A DNA stretch of 64,000 bases from Streptomyces sp. NBC_01237 (lineage in GTDB: Bacteria; Actinomycetota; Actinomycetes; Streptomycetales; Streptomycetaceae). The translations under genes and the position numbers were made by a program. The DNA lies in the NCBI RefSeq assembly GCF_035917275.1, contig NZ_CP108508.1, positions 7,502,001-7,566,000 of the forward strand, read 5' to 3'. Below are positions 1-7,753 of the stretch, one piece after another. Below the pieces are notes generated by a model. It searched no databases, was not told the origin of the DNA, and saw only the letters and a list, made by a program, of their open reading frames with translations. Within the stretch, counting starts at the first letter, position 1. Each line of letters opens with the position of its first letter.

Positions 1-268
1 TGTTGTCCAGACCGCGTTCGGCGGCGACCGAGGCGGCCTGGTCGAGGATGTCGCGGCCGGTGTCGACCGCGGTCACCGGGCCGGGCGCGACCAGTGCGGC
101 CAGGTCGGCCGTGATGGTCCCGGGGCCGCAGCCGACGTCCAGCACCGCCAGGCCGGGGCGGAGCTCGCCGATCAGATAGGCCGCCGAGTTGGCGGCGGTC
201 CGCCAACGGTGCGAGCGCAGCACCGACTCGTGGTGGCCGTGGGTGTAGACGGCGGCCTCCTTCGGCAT
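1..268 (-). CDS. Class I SAM-dependent methyltransferase (partial, N-terminal part)
   Basis: The first 89 or so residues of a class I S-adenosylmethionine-dependent methyltransferase; the rest lies beyond the left edge of the window. The ATG is at 268. After a helical start (HGHHESVLRSHRWRTA, residues 11-26) comes the Rossmann glycine loop VLDVGCGPGTIT at 42-53 and the end of strand 2 (VTAVD, 65-69), where the ribose-binding acidic residue normally sits. The substrate cannot be inferred because the acceptor-binding part is missing. The gene runs in the same direction as the PAP2/kinase gene upstream but is separated from it by 108 bases that hold a conspicuous inverted repeat, so it probably has its own promoter. 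Confidence 0.85.
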   Translation of the reverse strand, partial: MPKEAAVYTHGHHESVLRSHRWRTAANSAAYLIGELRPGLAVLDVGCGPGTITADLAALVAPGPVTAVDTGRDILDQAASVAAERGLDN

Positions 269-324
269 GGCCGTTGGTCCTCTCTCGACGTGTTCTCTCG
301 CAAGCGGTACGGCCACGGTACGCC

Positions 325-360
325 GCGATGTCGCATATTGAGATATGCGTCTTGCGATGT
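325..360. promoter_or_regulatory. AT-rich inverted repeat upstream of the methyltransferase gene, candidate operator
   Basis: A perfect inverted repeat CGCATAT-TGAG-ATATGCG spans 332-349 and is flanked by two copies of the direct repeat GCGATGT (325-331 and 354-360). It lies about 60 bases upstream of the methyltransferase start and is strikingly AT-rich for this DNA. Its symmetry suggests a dimeric repressor site. Which regulator binds is unknown. Confidence 0.45.
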
Positions 361-376
361 GGTCACGCCGGTTCTG

Positions 377-1912
377 TCACACGGGCATGGGGCAGTAGAC
401 GGTGAGTGCTTCCGTCAGCTTGTCGATCGTCAGCTCCGTTCCGGAACGGGCCACTTCGCCGTCGTACGCGTAGGGGGTCCCGGGCGTCAGGCCGGCGATC
501 CGGACCCGGCGCCGACGTACCGCCGCATGGACGGGGGAGCGGGTCAGTGGACCGGCCACCGCCGCCGCCAGCAGTCGCAGGCCCGGAGTGCGGCCGCCGT
601 GGACCGCCCTGATGTCCAGCAGGCCGTCCGCCAGGTTGTGCCGCCGCCCGGGGGCGGGCCCCACCCGCTGGAAGAGACCGTTGCCCACGAACAGGAGCCA
701 CAACGGCCGCCGTTTGCCCTGGAGTTCGGCCTCCAGCGGTCGTCGGCCACGCAGTACTTCGAAGGCCGCCAGGACCCCGGCGGGCCAGCCGCCGATACGG
801 GGCGCCCAGTGTTCCCGGGTCCGTACGAGCTCCGGGTAGACCCCCAGGCTGAACGCGTTGAGGAAGTAGCCGTCCGCCCCGCCGGGCCCCTCGGGGCCGG
901 GCCGGAACCTGCCCAGGTCCACCCGGACCGCGTCCCCCGAGGTGAGGGCGGCCGCCGTGTCGTGCACCGTCTCGATGCCCAGGTCGTACGCGAAGTGATT
1001 GAGGGTTCCCCCGGGAAAGACGGCGAGCGGCATCCCGTGGGTCGCCGCGACGGACGCCGCCAGATTCACCGTGCCGTCACCCCCGCAGATCCCCAGTGCC
1101 CGGCCCCGGTCCGCCGCGTCGGCCAGCGCCCCGGACAGCTCGTCGGGCGCGCACTCCACGACCTCGGCCAGCGGCAGCGCCTCGCGCACCAGCGAGGCGG
1201 TCGCGGTGGCCGTGCCGGACTCCTGGTTCACCACGACGACCAGGTCCTTTCCGGCGGGCAGTGCGGGAGCCGTCGCCGGAGGACGGCCCGGTGCGGGCAG
1301 CTGGCCCCGCGTCGGTACGACCCCGCGCAACGCGAACGCCGCCCCTATGCCGAGCGCCGCACCGGCCAGCACATCGCCCGGATAGTGCACCCCCGTGTAG
1401 ACCCGGGAGGCGGCCACCGCCACCGCGACCGGGGCGACGACCGCGCCCCAGCCCTTCGATTCCAGGGCGACGCCGGTGGCGAAGGCGGCGGCGGACGCCG
1501 CGTGCCCGGAGGGGAAGGACGTGGTGAACGGCTGCCGCTTGAGCTGCCGCACCACCGGAACCAGGTCCAGTATCGGCCGCTCCCGGCGCACGGCCCGCTT
1601 GCCGACGGTGTTGATCGCGGCCGAGGCGACGGCCAGCGACGCGACCCCGCGCAACGCCGCCCGGCGTGCCCGCGCGCTGCTGCCCAGTGCCGCCATACCG
1701 GCCGCGGCGCCGAACCAGAGCAGCCCGTGATCGGCGCTGCGGCTCAACCGCGGCAGTACCTGATCGGCGCCCGGCCAGCGCCGGCCGGCGACACCGCGGA
1801 ACAGGGCGAGGTCCCGGTTGTGCAGCAGGCCGCGCAGCCGGGAGGAGGCGAGGGGGGAGGCGGAAGAGGAGGTGGGGAAGGGGATGGAGGGTCTGGTGCT
1901 CGCGGTAGACAT
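377..1912 (-). CDS. Bifunctional PAP2 phosphatase / diacylglycerol kinase family protein
   Basis: A predicted two-domain lipid enzyme of 511 residues. The PAP2 phosphatase part (about residues 30-205) shows its full three-part signature: KRAVRRERP at 105-113, PSGH at 134-137 and SRVYTGVHYPGD at 169-180, with hydrophobic helices around them. From about residue 222 it continues as a diacylglycerol/sphingosine-kinase-like domain with GGDGT at 277-281 and FPGGTLNH at 299-306. Families of this architecture act on lipid phosphates and lipid alcohols at the membrane; the actual substrate cannot be told from sequence. The Ser/Pro-rich first 25 residues look unstructured. The 182-base gap to the divergent SMP-30 gene must carry both promoters. 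Confidence 0.92.
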   Translation of the reverse strand: MSTASTRPSIPFPTSSSASPLASSRLRGLLHNRDLALFRGVAGRRWPGADQVLPRLSRSADHGLLWFGAAAGMAALGSSARARRAALRGVASLAVASAAINTVGKRAVRRERPILDLVPVVRQLKRQPFTTSFPSGHAASAAAFATGVALESKGWGAVVAPVAVAVAASRVYTGVHYPGDVLAGAALGIGAAFALRGVVPTRGQLPAPGRPPATAPALPAGKDLVVVVNQESGTATATASLVREALPLAEVVECAPDELSGALADAADRGRALGICGGDGTVNLAASVAATHGMPLAVFPGGTLNHFAYDLGIETVHDTAAALTSGDAVRVDLGRFRPGPEGPGGADGYFLNAFSLGVYPELVRTREHWAPRIGGWPAGVLAAFEVLRGRRPLEAELQGKRRPLWLLFVGNGLFQRVGPAPGRRHNLADGLLDIRAVHGGRTPGLRLLAAAVAGPLTRSPVHAAVRRRRVRIAGLTPGTPYAYDGEVARSGTELTIDKLTEALTVYCPMPV

Positions 1913-2094
1913 GGGTCAGCGAATACCCGGCCCGGCCCCGATGAAGCCGAAGGCGCGCCGAGACGATTGCCACACAGCCGGGAACGGGGGGCCGGGGAGA
2001 GGGGGCCCGGTCAGGCATCCGTACGATGACCGGGGCATCGAACGCGTGTACAGGAGGCGTTCACGGTGCGGCCCGGACACCACCTGGAGCAGTC

Positions 2095-2943
2095 ATGAAC
2101 GTCGTACCGGAAGTGGCCGTGCGCGAACAGGCGCAGCTCGGCGAGGGGCCCACCTGGGACCCGGCCACCGGGCGCCTGATCTGGGTCGACATCCTCTCCT
2201 CCCGCGTCCACACCTACGATCCGGAATCCGGCCGCCGCACCGTCATGGCCACCGGGCAGCACGTCGGAGCGGCGAAGCCGCGGGCCGGCGGTGGACTGGT
2301 CGTCAACCTGCGCGAGGGCATCGGCCGCTACGACGCGGACGGCGCCTTCTCGTGGCTGTTCCACGACCCGGTCGCGGGCCGGCGGGGCAACGATGCCGCC
2401 GTGGCGCCGGACGGGGCGCTGTGGGCGGGCACCATGCGCGACGACGAGGCCGAGACCGGCGGCGGCCTCTGCCGCGTCGCGCCCGACGGCACGGTGACGG
2501 ACATGGTGGGCGCGGTGGCGTGCAGCAACGGCACCGGGTGGAGTCCGGACGGCCGGCTCATGTACTACATCGACACCCCCACGCTCCGTATCGACGTCTT
2601 CGACGTGGACGGCGAGCGGGTGCGCGACCGCCGGCCGTTCGCGACGATCGAACCCGGTGCGGGCGCCCCCGACGGACTGACGGTCGATGCCGAGGGCTGC
2701 GTCTGGGTCGCGCTCTGGAACGGCTCGGCACTGCGCCGTTACGCCCCCGACGGCAGGCTGGACCGGATCATCGGGCTGCCCGTCCGGCGCCCGACGGCGT
2801 GCGCGTTCGGCGGCCGGGATCTGCGTGACCTCTACATCACCTCCGCCCGCACGGGCGGCGGTGCCCCGCACCCGCTCGCCGGATCACTGCTGGTACTGCC
2901 GGACGCGGGGCTCGGTATGCCGGGCACGCCGTTCGCGGGCTGA
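2095..2943 (+). CDS. SMP-30/gluconolactonase/LRE family protein
   Basis: A 282-residue six-bladed beta-propeller of the SMP-30/gluconolactonase family. Recognisable elements are the early metal-ligand motif GEGPTW (16-21), the NDAAVAPDGALWAGTM stretch, NGTGWSPDGRLMYYIDT with the family Asn and Asp ligands, and DGLTVDAEGCVWVALW. The family binds one divalent metal and usually hydrolyses sugar lactones, so a cytoplasmic sugar-acid lactonase is the best guess. The ATG at 2095 is chosen because GGAG stands just upstream (2085-2088); an in-frame start at 2026 has no such site. Neighbouring genes do not identify a sugar pathway. Confidence 0.9.
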   Translation: MNVVPEVAVREQAQLGEGPTWDPATGRLIWVDILSSRVHTYDPESGRRTVMATGQHVGAAKPRAGGGLVVNLREGIGRYDADGAFSWLFHDPVAGRRGNDAAVAPDGALWAGTMRDDEAETGGGLCRVAPDGTVTDMVGAVACSNGTGWSPDGRLMYYIDTPTLRIDVFDVDGERVRDRRPFATIEPGAGAPDGLTVDAEGCVWVALWNGSALRRYAPDGRLDRIIGLPVRRPTACAFGGRDLRDLYITSARTGGGAPHPLAGSLLVLPDAGLGMPGTPFAG

Positions 2944-3096
2944 CCGGGAGCGCGCGCATCCCGCGTGCCGCCGTCCCCCACTCGCACAGTTGGGCGGGCG
3001 CCCCGCTCCAAACCTCCGTATAAAGGCCCTGAGAGCCGCGTGGGCACGAGGCGAGGACGGACGGGGACGGGTCGGCGGAGGCGGAGGAGGGCCGGG

Positions 3097-4467
3097 ATGC
3101 ACCGGACCGAGGACACCGGGCAGGGCGACCGGAGCGGGCGGACCGGCGAGCAGCGCGAGGGAACCCGCGGCCGGGGCGAGGGAACCGGCGACGGCGAGCG
3201 AACCGGCGAGCGGTACGGGCACGCCGGACGAAGCGGGCGGGGCGGCCCCCCTCCGCCTCATCCGCGTGAGGACCGCGGGCCCGTCAGGTACGGGCCGCCC
3301 GCCCCCGGCCCCGGCCTGCCCGTACTGCCCGAGCTGGCTGACGTGCTGGCCGCCGCGGCCTCCCGTGCCCTTCCCGAACCGCCCGGCGGCGGAACCGCCC
3401 TGCGCGGGGCGGCCGTCTCCTACTGGGAGCGGCGCGGGCTGCGGGGCGGCCCGCAGCACGTCGCGGCCGCACCCGGCGCCCAGCCCCTGCTCCTCGCGCT
3501 GATCGCCGCGCACGGCGGCGATGTCCTCATGCCGCGCCCCTGCCCCGCCACCTGGACACCGCAGGCCCGGCTGCTCGGCCGGCCCGCCTACCATGTGCCG
3601 ACCCCGGCCGAATGCGGTGGCGTACCCGATCCGTACGCCCTGCTGGAGACCGTGCGCCGGGTGCGGGCCGAGGGCGGCCGGCCCCGGCTGCTGCTGATCT
3701 CCGTGGTGGACGACCCGACCGCCACCGTGGCCCCGCCCGAACTGGTCCGCGAGGCGTGCGAGGCCGCGGTCGCGGAGGGGCTGCACATCATCAGTGACGA
3801 GACCTGGCGCGACACCCTGCACCGGCCCCACGACACGGTCCTGCTCAGCCCCGCCGAGATGTGCCCGGACGATGTCACGGTGCTGAGCGACCTGGCCGGT
3901 GCGCTGACCCCGGCCGCCTGGCCGGTGGCGATCGCCCGGTTCCCGGACACCGAGCGGGCCGCCGTGCGCCATGCCCGTGCGCTCGACGTCCTCACCGCGT
4001 CGGGAGCCCTGGTCGCCGGGCCCGTCGCGCAGGCCGCAGCCCACGCGCTGCGGGAGCCGGAGTCCGTCACCGCCAGGATCCGGCAGGCCGCGGAGCTCCA
4101 CGCCCAGGTCGCCTCCGCCGCGCACCGCGCGGTGCTCAGCTCCGGCGCGCTGGCCAGACCCCCGCAGGCGGGCCGCCACCTCTACGCCGACCTCGGCCCG
4201 CTCCGCTCCCGGCTGGTCTCCCGGGGCGTCACGGACTCCATGGAGCTGGAGGAGTACCTGACGGCCCGTCTCGGTGCCCCGGCCCCCGGCGGACACCGGT
4301 TCGGGGACGAACTGGGCGCGCTGCGCGTGCGGCTGGGCACCGGACCGCTGCTCGGGGCGACCCCGGAGCAGCAGGGGGAGTCCCTCACCGCTGTGGAGCC
4401 CTTGAAATTGCCGCACGTGGCGGCGGCGCTGAGTATTTTCGCAGCGGCCTTCGACGAGCTGAGATGA
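3097..4467 (+). CDS. Aminotransferase class I/II-fold protein lacking the catalytic lysine
   Basis: A 456-residue protein whose residues about 75-455 follow the fold-type I (class I/II) aminotransferase pattern. The aspartate region DETW is at 234-237, where the family has DEvY, and SVVDDPTATV stands near the usual NPTG site. The PLP-lysine segment, normally SxSKxxxxxGxRxG, reads SDLAGALTPAAWP (264-276). Alanine replaces the Schiff-base lysine and the phosphate-contact arginine is gone, so normal transamination is unlikely. The N-terminal 60 residues are Gly/Arg-rich and look disordered. The ATG at 3097 has an excellent GGAGGAGG site (3083-3090). It may be a regulatory or scaffolding pseudo-enzyme. 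Confidence 0.85.
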   Translation: MHRTEDTGQGDRSGRTGEQREGTRGRGEGTGDGERTGERYGHAGRSGRGGPPPPHPREDRGPVRYGPPAPGPGLPVLPELADVLAAAASRALPEPPGGGTALRGAAVSYWERRGLRGGPQHVAAAPGAQPLLLALIAAHGGDVLMPRPCPATWTPQARLLGRPAYHVPTPAECGGVPDPYALLETVRRVRAEGGRPRLLLISVVDDPTATVAPPELVREACEAAVAEGLHIISDETWRDTLHRPHDTVLLSPAEMCPDDVTVLSDLAGALTPAAWPVAIARFPDTERAAVRHARALDVLTASGALVAGPVAQAAAHALREPESVTARIRQAAELHAQVASAAHRAVLSSGALARPPQAGRHLYADLGPLRSRLVSRGVTDSMELEEYLTARLGAPAPGGHRFGDELGALRVRLGTGPLLGATPEQQGESLTAVEPLKLPHVAAALSIFAAAFDELR

Positions 4468-4510
4468 CCGGCGCGGTGGGCTGAACGACGGGTTGAGATG
4501 ACCGGCGCGG
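4460..4510. repeat. 17-bp direct repeat straddling the stop codon
   Basis: TGAGATGACCGGCGCGG occurs at 4460-4476, containing the stop of the aminotransferase-like gene, and again perfectly at 4494-4510. This looks like a small local duplication. No function is evident. Confidence 0.7.
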
Positions 4511-4541
4511 GGGAACGGACTCTGCCGACAGGAGCCTCTCG

Positions 4542-5642
4542 ATGACGGAACAGGGCGAGCGCGCTCCCACCGGAGCGGGCGCGACGGACCGGACCCCGGC
4601 TCCGGGCCGCCTCGGCGAGGACACCGCGGTGCGGCCGCCCGGCGAGGTCAGAGTCTGGCCCCGCACCTTCGCGGACCGCCTCACCGCGCCCCTTCCGGGT
4701 GTCAGGGGCATGACTCGACTGGCCCGCGAGCGCTCCCTGCGGCCCGACGCCGAAGGACTGCGCGGCATCCACCGGCTGCCCCACGCCCCCGCGCCCCTGC
4801 CCGTTCCCGTCACCGGCACGGTCGCCGTCACCTGGGCCGGACACGCCAGCTGGATCGTCCGCATCGGCGGGCTCACGGTCCTGACCGACCCCGTCTGGTC
4901 CCGGCGCATCCTCGGCACCCCGGCCAGGATCACGCCGGTGGGCGTCCGCTGGGAGGATCTGCCGCCCGTGGACGCGGTCGTGATCAGCCACAACCACTAC
5001 GACCACCTCGACGCCCCCACCCTGCGCCGGCTGCCGAGGGAGACCCCGTTGTTCGTCCCCGCGGGTCTCGGCCGCTGGTTCCGGCGCCGGCGCTTCACCC
5101 GCGTCACCGAACTCGACTGGTGGGAGTCGGCGGAGCTCGACGGTGTCCGCTTCGACTTCGTCCCTTCCCACCACTGGTCCAGACGCACGCTCATCGACAC
5201 CTGCCGGTCCCTCTGGGGCGGCTGGGTGCTCGGCGACCGGCAGGGCACCGGGCAGCGGATCTACTTCGCCGGGGACACCGGATACGGCCACTGGTTCAAG
5301 GAGATCGGCCGCCGCCACCCCGGTCTCGATCTGGCGATGCTGCCGATCGGAGCGTACGAACCACGCTGGTGGCTCGCCGATGTGCACACCGACCCCGAAG
5401 AGGCCGTACAGGCGTACGAGGACCTCGGGGCCCGCGCCATGGCACCGATGCACTGGGCGACGTTCCTGCTCTCCGCCGAGCCGGTGCTCGAACCGCTCAC
5501 CCGGCTCCGTACCGCCTGGCGGCGGGCCGGTCACCCGCGCGAACAGCTCTGGGACCTGCCCATCGGCGCCTCGCGCGTACTCGACGGCGTCAGTGACCGA
5601 GCTTCGTCCGCAGCCTGCGCCACACCGCCGGAGCCGCGCTGA
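4542..5642 (+). CDS. MBL-fold metallo-hydrolase, UlaG/NAPE-PLD-like
   Basis: A 366-residue metallo-beta-lactamase-fold hydrolase. It shows the dinuclear metal motif HxHxDH as SHNHYDHLD, an early TWAGHASWIVRIGG strand, the SHHWSRR segment, AGDTGYG with the bridging Asp, and a late PMHWATF histidine. This order matches the bacterial NAPE-PLD-like/UlaG-like group, which hydrolyses phosphodiester or lactone substrates. The true substrate is unknown. The first 60 residues are charged and lack a signal peptide, so the protein is probably cytoplasmic. The ATG at 4542 follows an AGGAG site. Its last 53 bases overlap the end of the convergent DedA gene. Confidence 0.9.
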   Translation: MTEQGERAPTGAGATDRTPAPGRLGEDTAVRPPGEVRVWPRTFADRLTAPLPGVRGMTRLARERSLRPDAEGLRGIHRLPHAPAPLPVPVTGTVAVTWAGHASWIVRIGGLTVLTDPVWSRRILGTPARITPVGVRWEDLPPVDAVVISHNHYDHLDAPTLRRLPRETPLFVPAGLGRWFRRRRFTRVTELDWWESAELDGVRFDFVPSHHWSRRTLIDTCRSLWGGWVLGDRQGTGQRIYFAGDTGYGHWFKEIGRRHPGLDLAMLPIGAYEPRWWLADVHTDPEEAVQAYEDLGARAMAPMHWATFLLSAEPVLEPLTRLRTAWRRAGHPREQLWDLPIGASRVLDGVSDRASSAACATPPEPR

Positions 5643-6219
5643 TCAGCAGCGTCAGACCCACCGCCGCGACCACCCCCTGCCACGGCTCGGGGAAGAGCGA
5701 ACCGCCCAGAATGCCGATCAGCTGATACGTCGCCGCCCACGCCAGGCACGCCGGTACATCACCCCGCGCGAACCGGCGCAGCGGCATCCGGCCGAGCAGA
5801 CAGGCAAGCATCACCGGAATCCGCCCGGCCGGAACCAGCCGGGACAGCACCAGCACCATCGCCCCGTGCTCCTGGAGCTTCCGCTGCGCCTGGGCCAGCC
5901 GCTCCGGGGCGGCCCGGTCGCTGATCGTCCTGAGCCACTTCGAACCGTTCCTGGAGCGGACCCCGCGCTTCCCCAGCCAGTACAGGCAGATGTCCCCGAG
6001 GAACGCGGCGGCCGACGCCACGACGAACACCACGAGCAACGCGAAGGGCGCCGTCTGATGGAACGCCACCACCGCCGCCGAACTCACCAGCGCACCCGTC
6101 GGCACCACCGGAACCAGCGACCCCAGGGCCACCAGGAGGAACAACGACGGATAGCCGACGGCCTGCTGCGTCGACTCGGTCGGCAGCTCCCGCACCACTC
6201 CCTGGATCTCGTGGATCAC
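5590..6219 (-). CDS. DedA family (VTT-domain) membrane protein
   Basis: A 209-residue integral membrane protein of the DedA/VTT family. Hydrophobic segments occur at about residues 25-48, 58-80, 130-150 and 165-195. The loop SRLVPAGRIPVM, with its arginine and prolines, corresponds to the family signature near the re-entrant helix. DedA proteins take part in membrane lipid (undecaprenyl-phosphate or phospholipid) handling and proton homeostasis; which applies here is open. Translation starts at GTG (6219), which overlaps the stop of the upstream hydrolase gene as GTGA, so the two are translationally coupled. The 3' end overlaps the convergent hydrolase gene by 53 bases. Confidence 0.92.
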   Translation of the reverse strand: MIHEIQGVVRELPTESTQQAVGYPSLFLLVALGSLVPVVPTGALVSSAAVVAFHQTAPFALLVVFVVASAAAFLGDICLYWLGKRGVRSRNGSKWLRTISDRAAPERLAQAQRKLQEHGAMVLVLSRLVPAGRIPVMLACLLGRMPLRRFARGDVPACLAWAATYQLIGILGGSLFPEPWQGVVAAVGLTLLISAAPAVWRRLRTKLGH

Positions 6220-6998
6220 CGGCCGGCCTCCGGCCGGACCCGCTCGCCGTGCCCCAGCAGGTGCACCGCCACCTTCGGAGCCACCAGCGCCGCCTGCCGG
6301 ACGAACTCGTCGCCGGGTGAGTGGAACTCGTGCGGCCGCACACCGTCCATCCCGATCGGCCAGTACGTGCCGTAGTGCACCGGCACCGCCGAACCCGGCT
6401 CCAGCCGGGTCAGCGCCTCGGCGGCACGGGCCGGGTTCAGATGGCTGTGGCCGAGGTTCGGCCCCCAGCCGCCCACCGGCAACAGCGCCACGTCCACCGG
6501 ACCCACCGCTTCGGCCATCCCGTCGAACAGACCGGTGTCACCGGCGAAGTACGTCCGTGCCTCCCCCTCGACCACATAGCCGAGCGCGGGCACCCGACGC
6601 GGGCCGACCGGCAGCCGCCGCCCGTCGTGCAGCGCGGGGACCGCCCGTACCCGTACCTCGCCGACCCGCACCACATCGCCCGGCGCCACCTCACTGATGA
6701 GGAGCCCGCGCATCCGGCGCAGCATCCGCAGCCCCGCCACCGCGGCCACCGCTCCGCTCGGCACGATCAGCCGGCTGCCGGGAGCCAGCCGCGCCAGCGA
6801 CGGCAGATGCAGATGGTCGGAGTGCAGATGCGAGATCAGGACCACGTCGGCCACCGCCGCCATGGGCGGCGGCACCTCGCCCCGGCGGCGGCGCAGATGC
6901 GCGAAGCGCCGTACGAACAGCGGATCGGTCAGCAGCCGGACGCCGGAATCCTCGACCGTGCAGGTGGCATGACCCCACCAGGTGACCTCCACCGGCAC
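6216..6998 (-). CDS. MBL-fold metallo-hydrolase coupled to dedA
   Basis: A 260-residue metallo-beta-lactamase-fold protein, shorter than and distinct from the one at 4.5-5.6 kb. It has TWWGHATCTVED at the start, the metal motif SHLHSDHLHLPS, PALHDGR, YFAGDTGLFDG and a late PVHYGTYWPIG. These fit the UlaG/YtnP-like group. The GTG at 6998 is preferred because a GAGGAGG ribosome site lies just upstream and the conserved fold begins at residue 3; the reading frame is open further upstream without homology. The gene is the first of a coupled pair with the DedA gene (GTGA overlap), which suggests that hydrolysis and a membrane function belong together. Confidence 0.9.
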   Translation of the reverse strand: MPVEVTWWGHATCTVEDSGVRLLTDPLFVRRFAHLRRRRGEVPPPMAAVADVVLISHLHSDHLHLPSLARLAPGSRLIVPSGAVAAVAGLRMLRRMRGLLISEVAPGDVVRVGEVRVRAVPALHDGRRLPVGPRRVPALGYVVEGEARTYFAGDTGLFDGMAEAVGPVDVALLPVGGWGPNLGHSHLNPARAAEALTRLEPGSAVPVHYGTYWPIGMDGVRPHEFHSPGDEFVRQAALVAPKVAVHLLGHGERVRPEAGR

Positions 6999-7179
6999 GC
7001 CCCGCCTCCTCGCTCGTCCCCCTGTGAATCCTGTCCCCGGGTACGAGCGTAAGCGCCGCGCGCCGGTGGCACGCCGGTGCACGCCTTGTCGGCCCGTTCC
7101 GCACAGGTGCGACCGGTTACGGACGGCTACCGAAGGGGTAGGGTCGGGCGCAGAATTCCTAGTGCGGGGGGGACCGTCC

Positions 7180-7584
7180 ATGGGAGACGTACGGGTGGCG
7201 GCCATCGCCAGTCTCACGCCGCTCGAAGAGCTCGACGGCGATCCGTTCCTCGTCGACACCCGCGGCCAGCAGGCCATGTGCGCCCGCTGGGCGGCCGGCC
7301 GGGGCTACGTCGTCACCCGGCAGCTCCGGGTCTACGGGCTGCGCCCCGACCACCACGCCCTGTGGAACGACATCGAGGACGGCCAGGTCGACCTGTTCGT
7401 GGCGCCCAACGACCGGGTGCTCGCCCGCGCGCTCAGCTCGGTCCGTGACTTCACCGCGGAGTGCGAGCGGCGCGGCGTACGACTGGAGCTCGCCGGTCTG
7501 GACGAACCGGAGTACACCTCACGGTCGAAGGCCAGCGTCCACCGACGGCTCTCCATGCCCACCGCCGGTTACGACGGCTGTTGA
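7180..7584 (+). CDS. Small protein resembling a serine-recombinase N-terminal domain without the catalytic serine
   Basis: A 134-residue protein. The order GQQAMCARWAAGRGYVV, a DLFVAPNDRVLARAL segment and FTAECERRGVRLEL parallels the catalytic domain of serine recombinases: Q-x-x-x-C-x-x-W-A after the active-site loop, dRlaRal, and the e..rGv.l strand. The usual N-terminal strand with the nucleophilic serine and its arginine (YxRvSt) is not seen; the equivalent place reads AAIASLTPLEEL. No DNA-binding C-terminal domain follows. It may be a domesticated recombinase fold or an unrelated Streptomyces protein. The ATG at 7180 follows a G-rich ribosome site. Confidence 0.7.
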   Translation: MGDVRVAAIASLTPLEELDGDPFLVDTRGQQAMCARWAAGRGYVVTRQLRVYGLRPDHHALWNDIEDGQVDLFVAPNDRVLARALSSVRDFTAECERRGVRLELAGLDEPEYTSRSKASVHRRLSMPTAGYDGC

Positions 7585-7753
7585 TCCGGCCTGTCGCTCC
7601 GGCTGCGGATCACGCGGGGGCCGGCACAGCCGCTGATCAGCCCGGCCGCCGCCCGTCGTCCCCGTCCCCGTCCGCACCCTCGCCCGTGGGCACCGCTGTG
7701 AAAGGCTGGGTCCGGGCCCACGACGGCCGGGCCCGGACGTGAGGTGGAACGGC

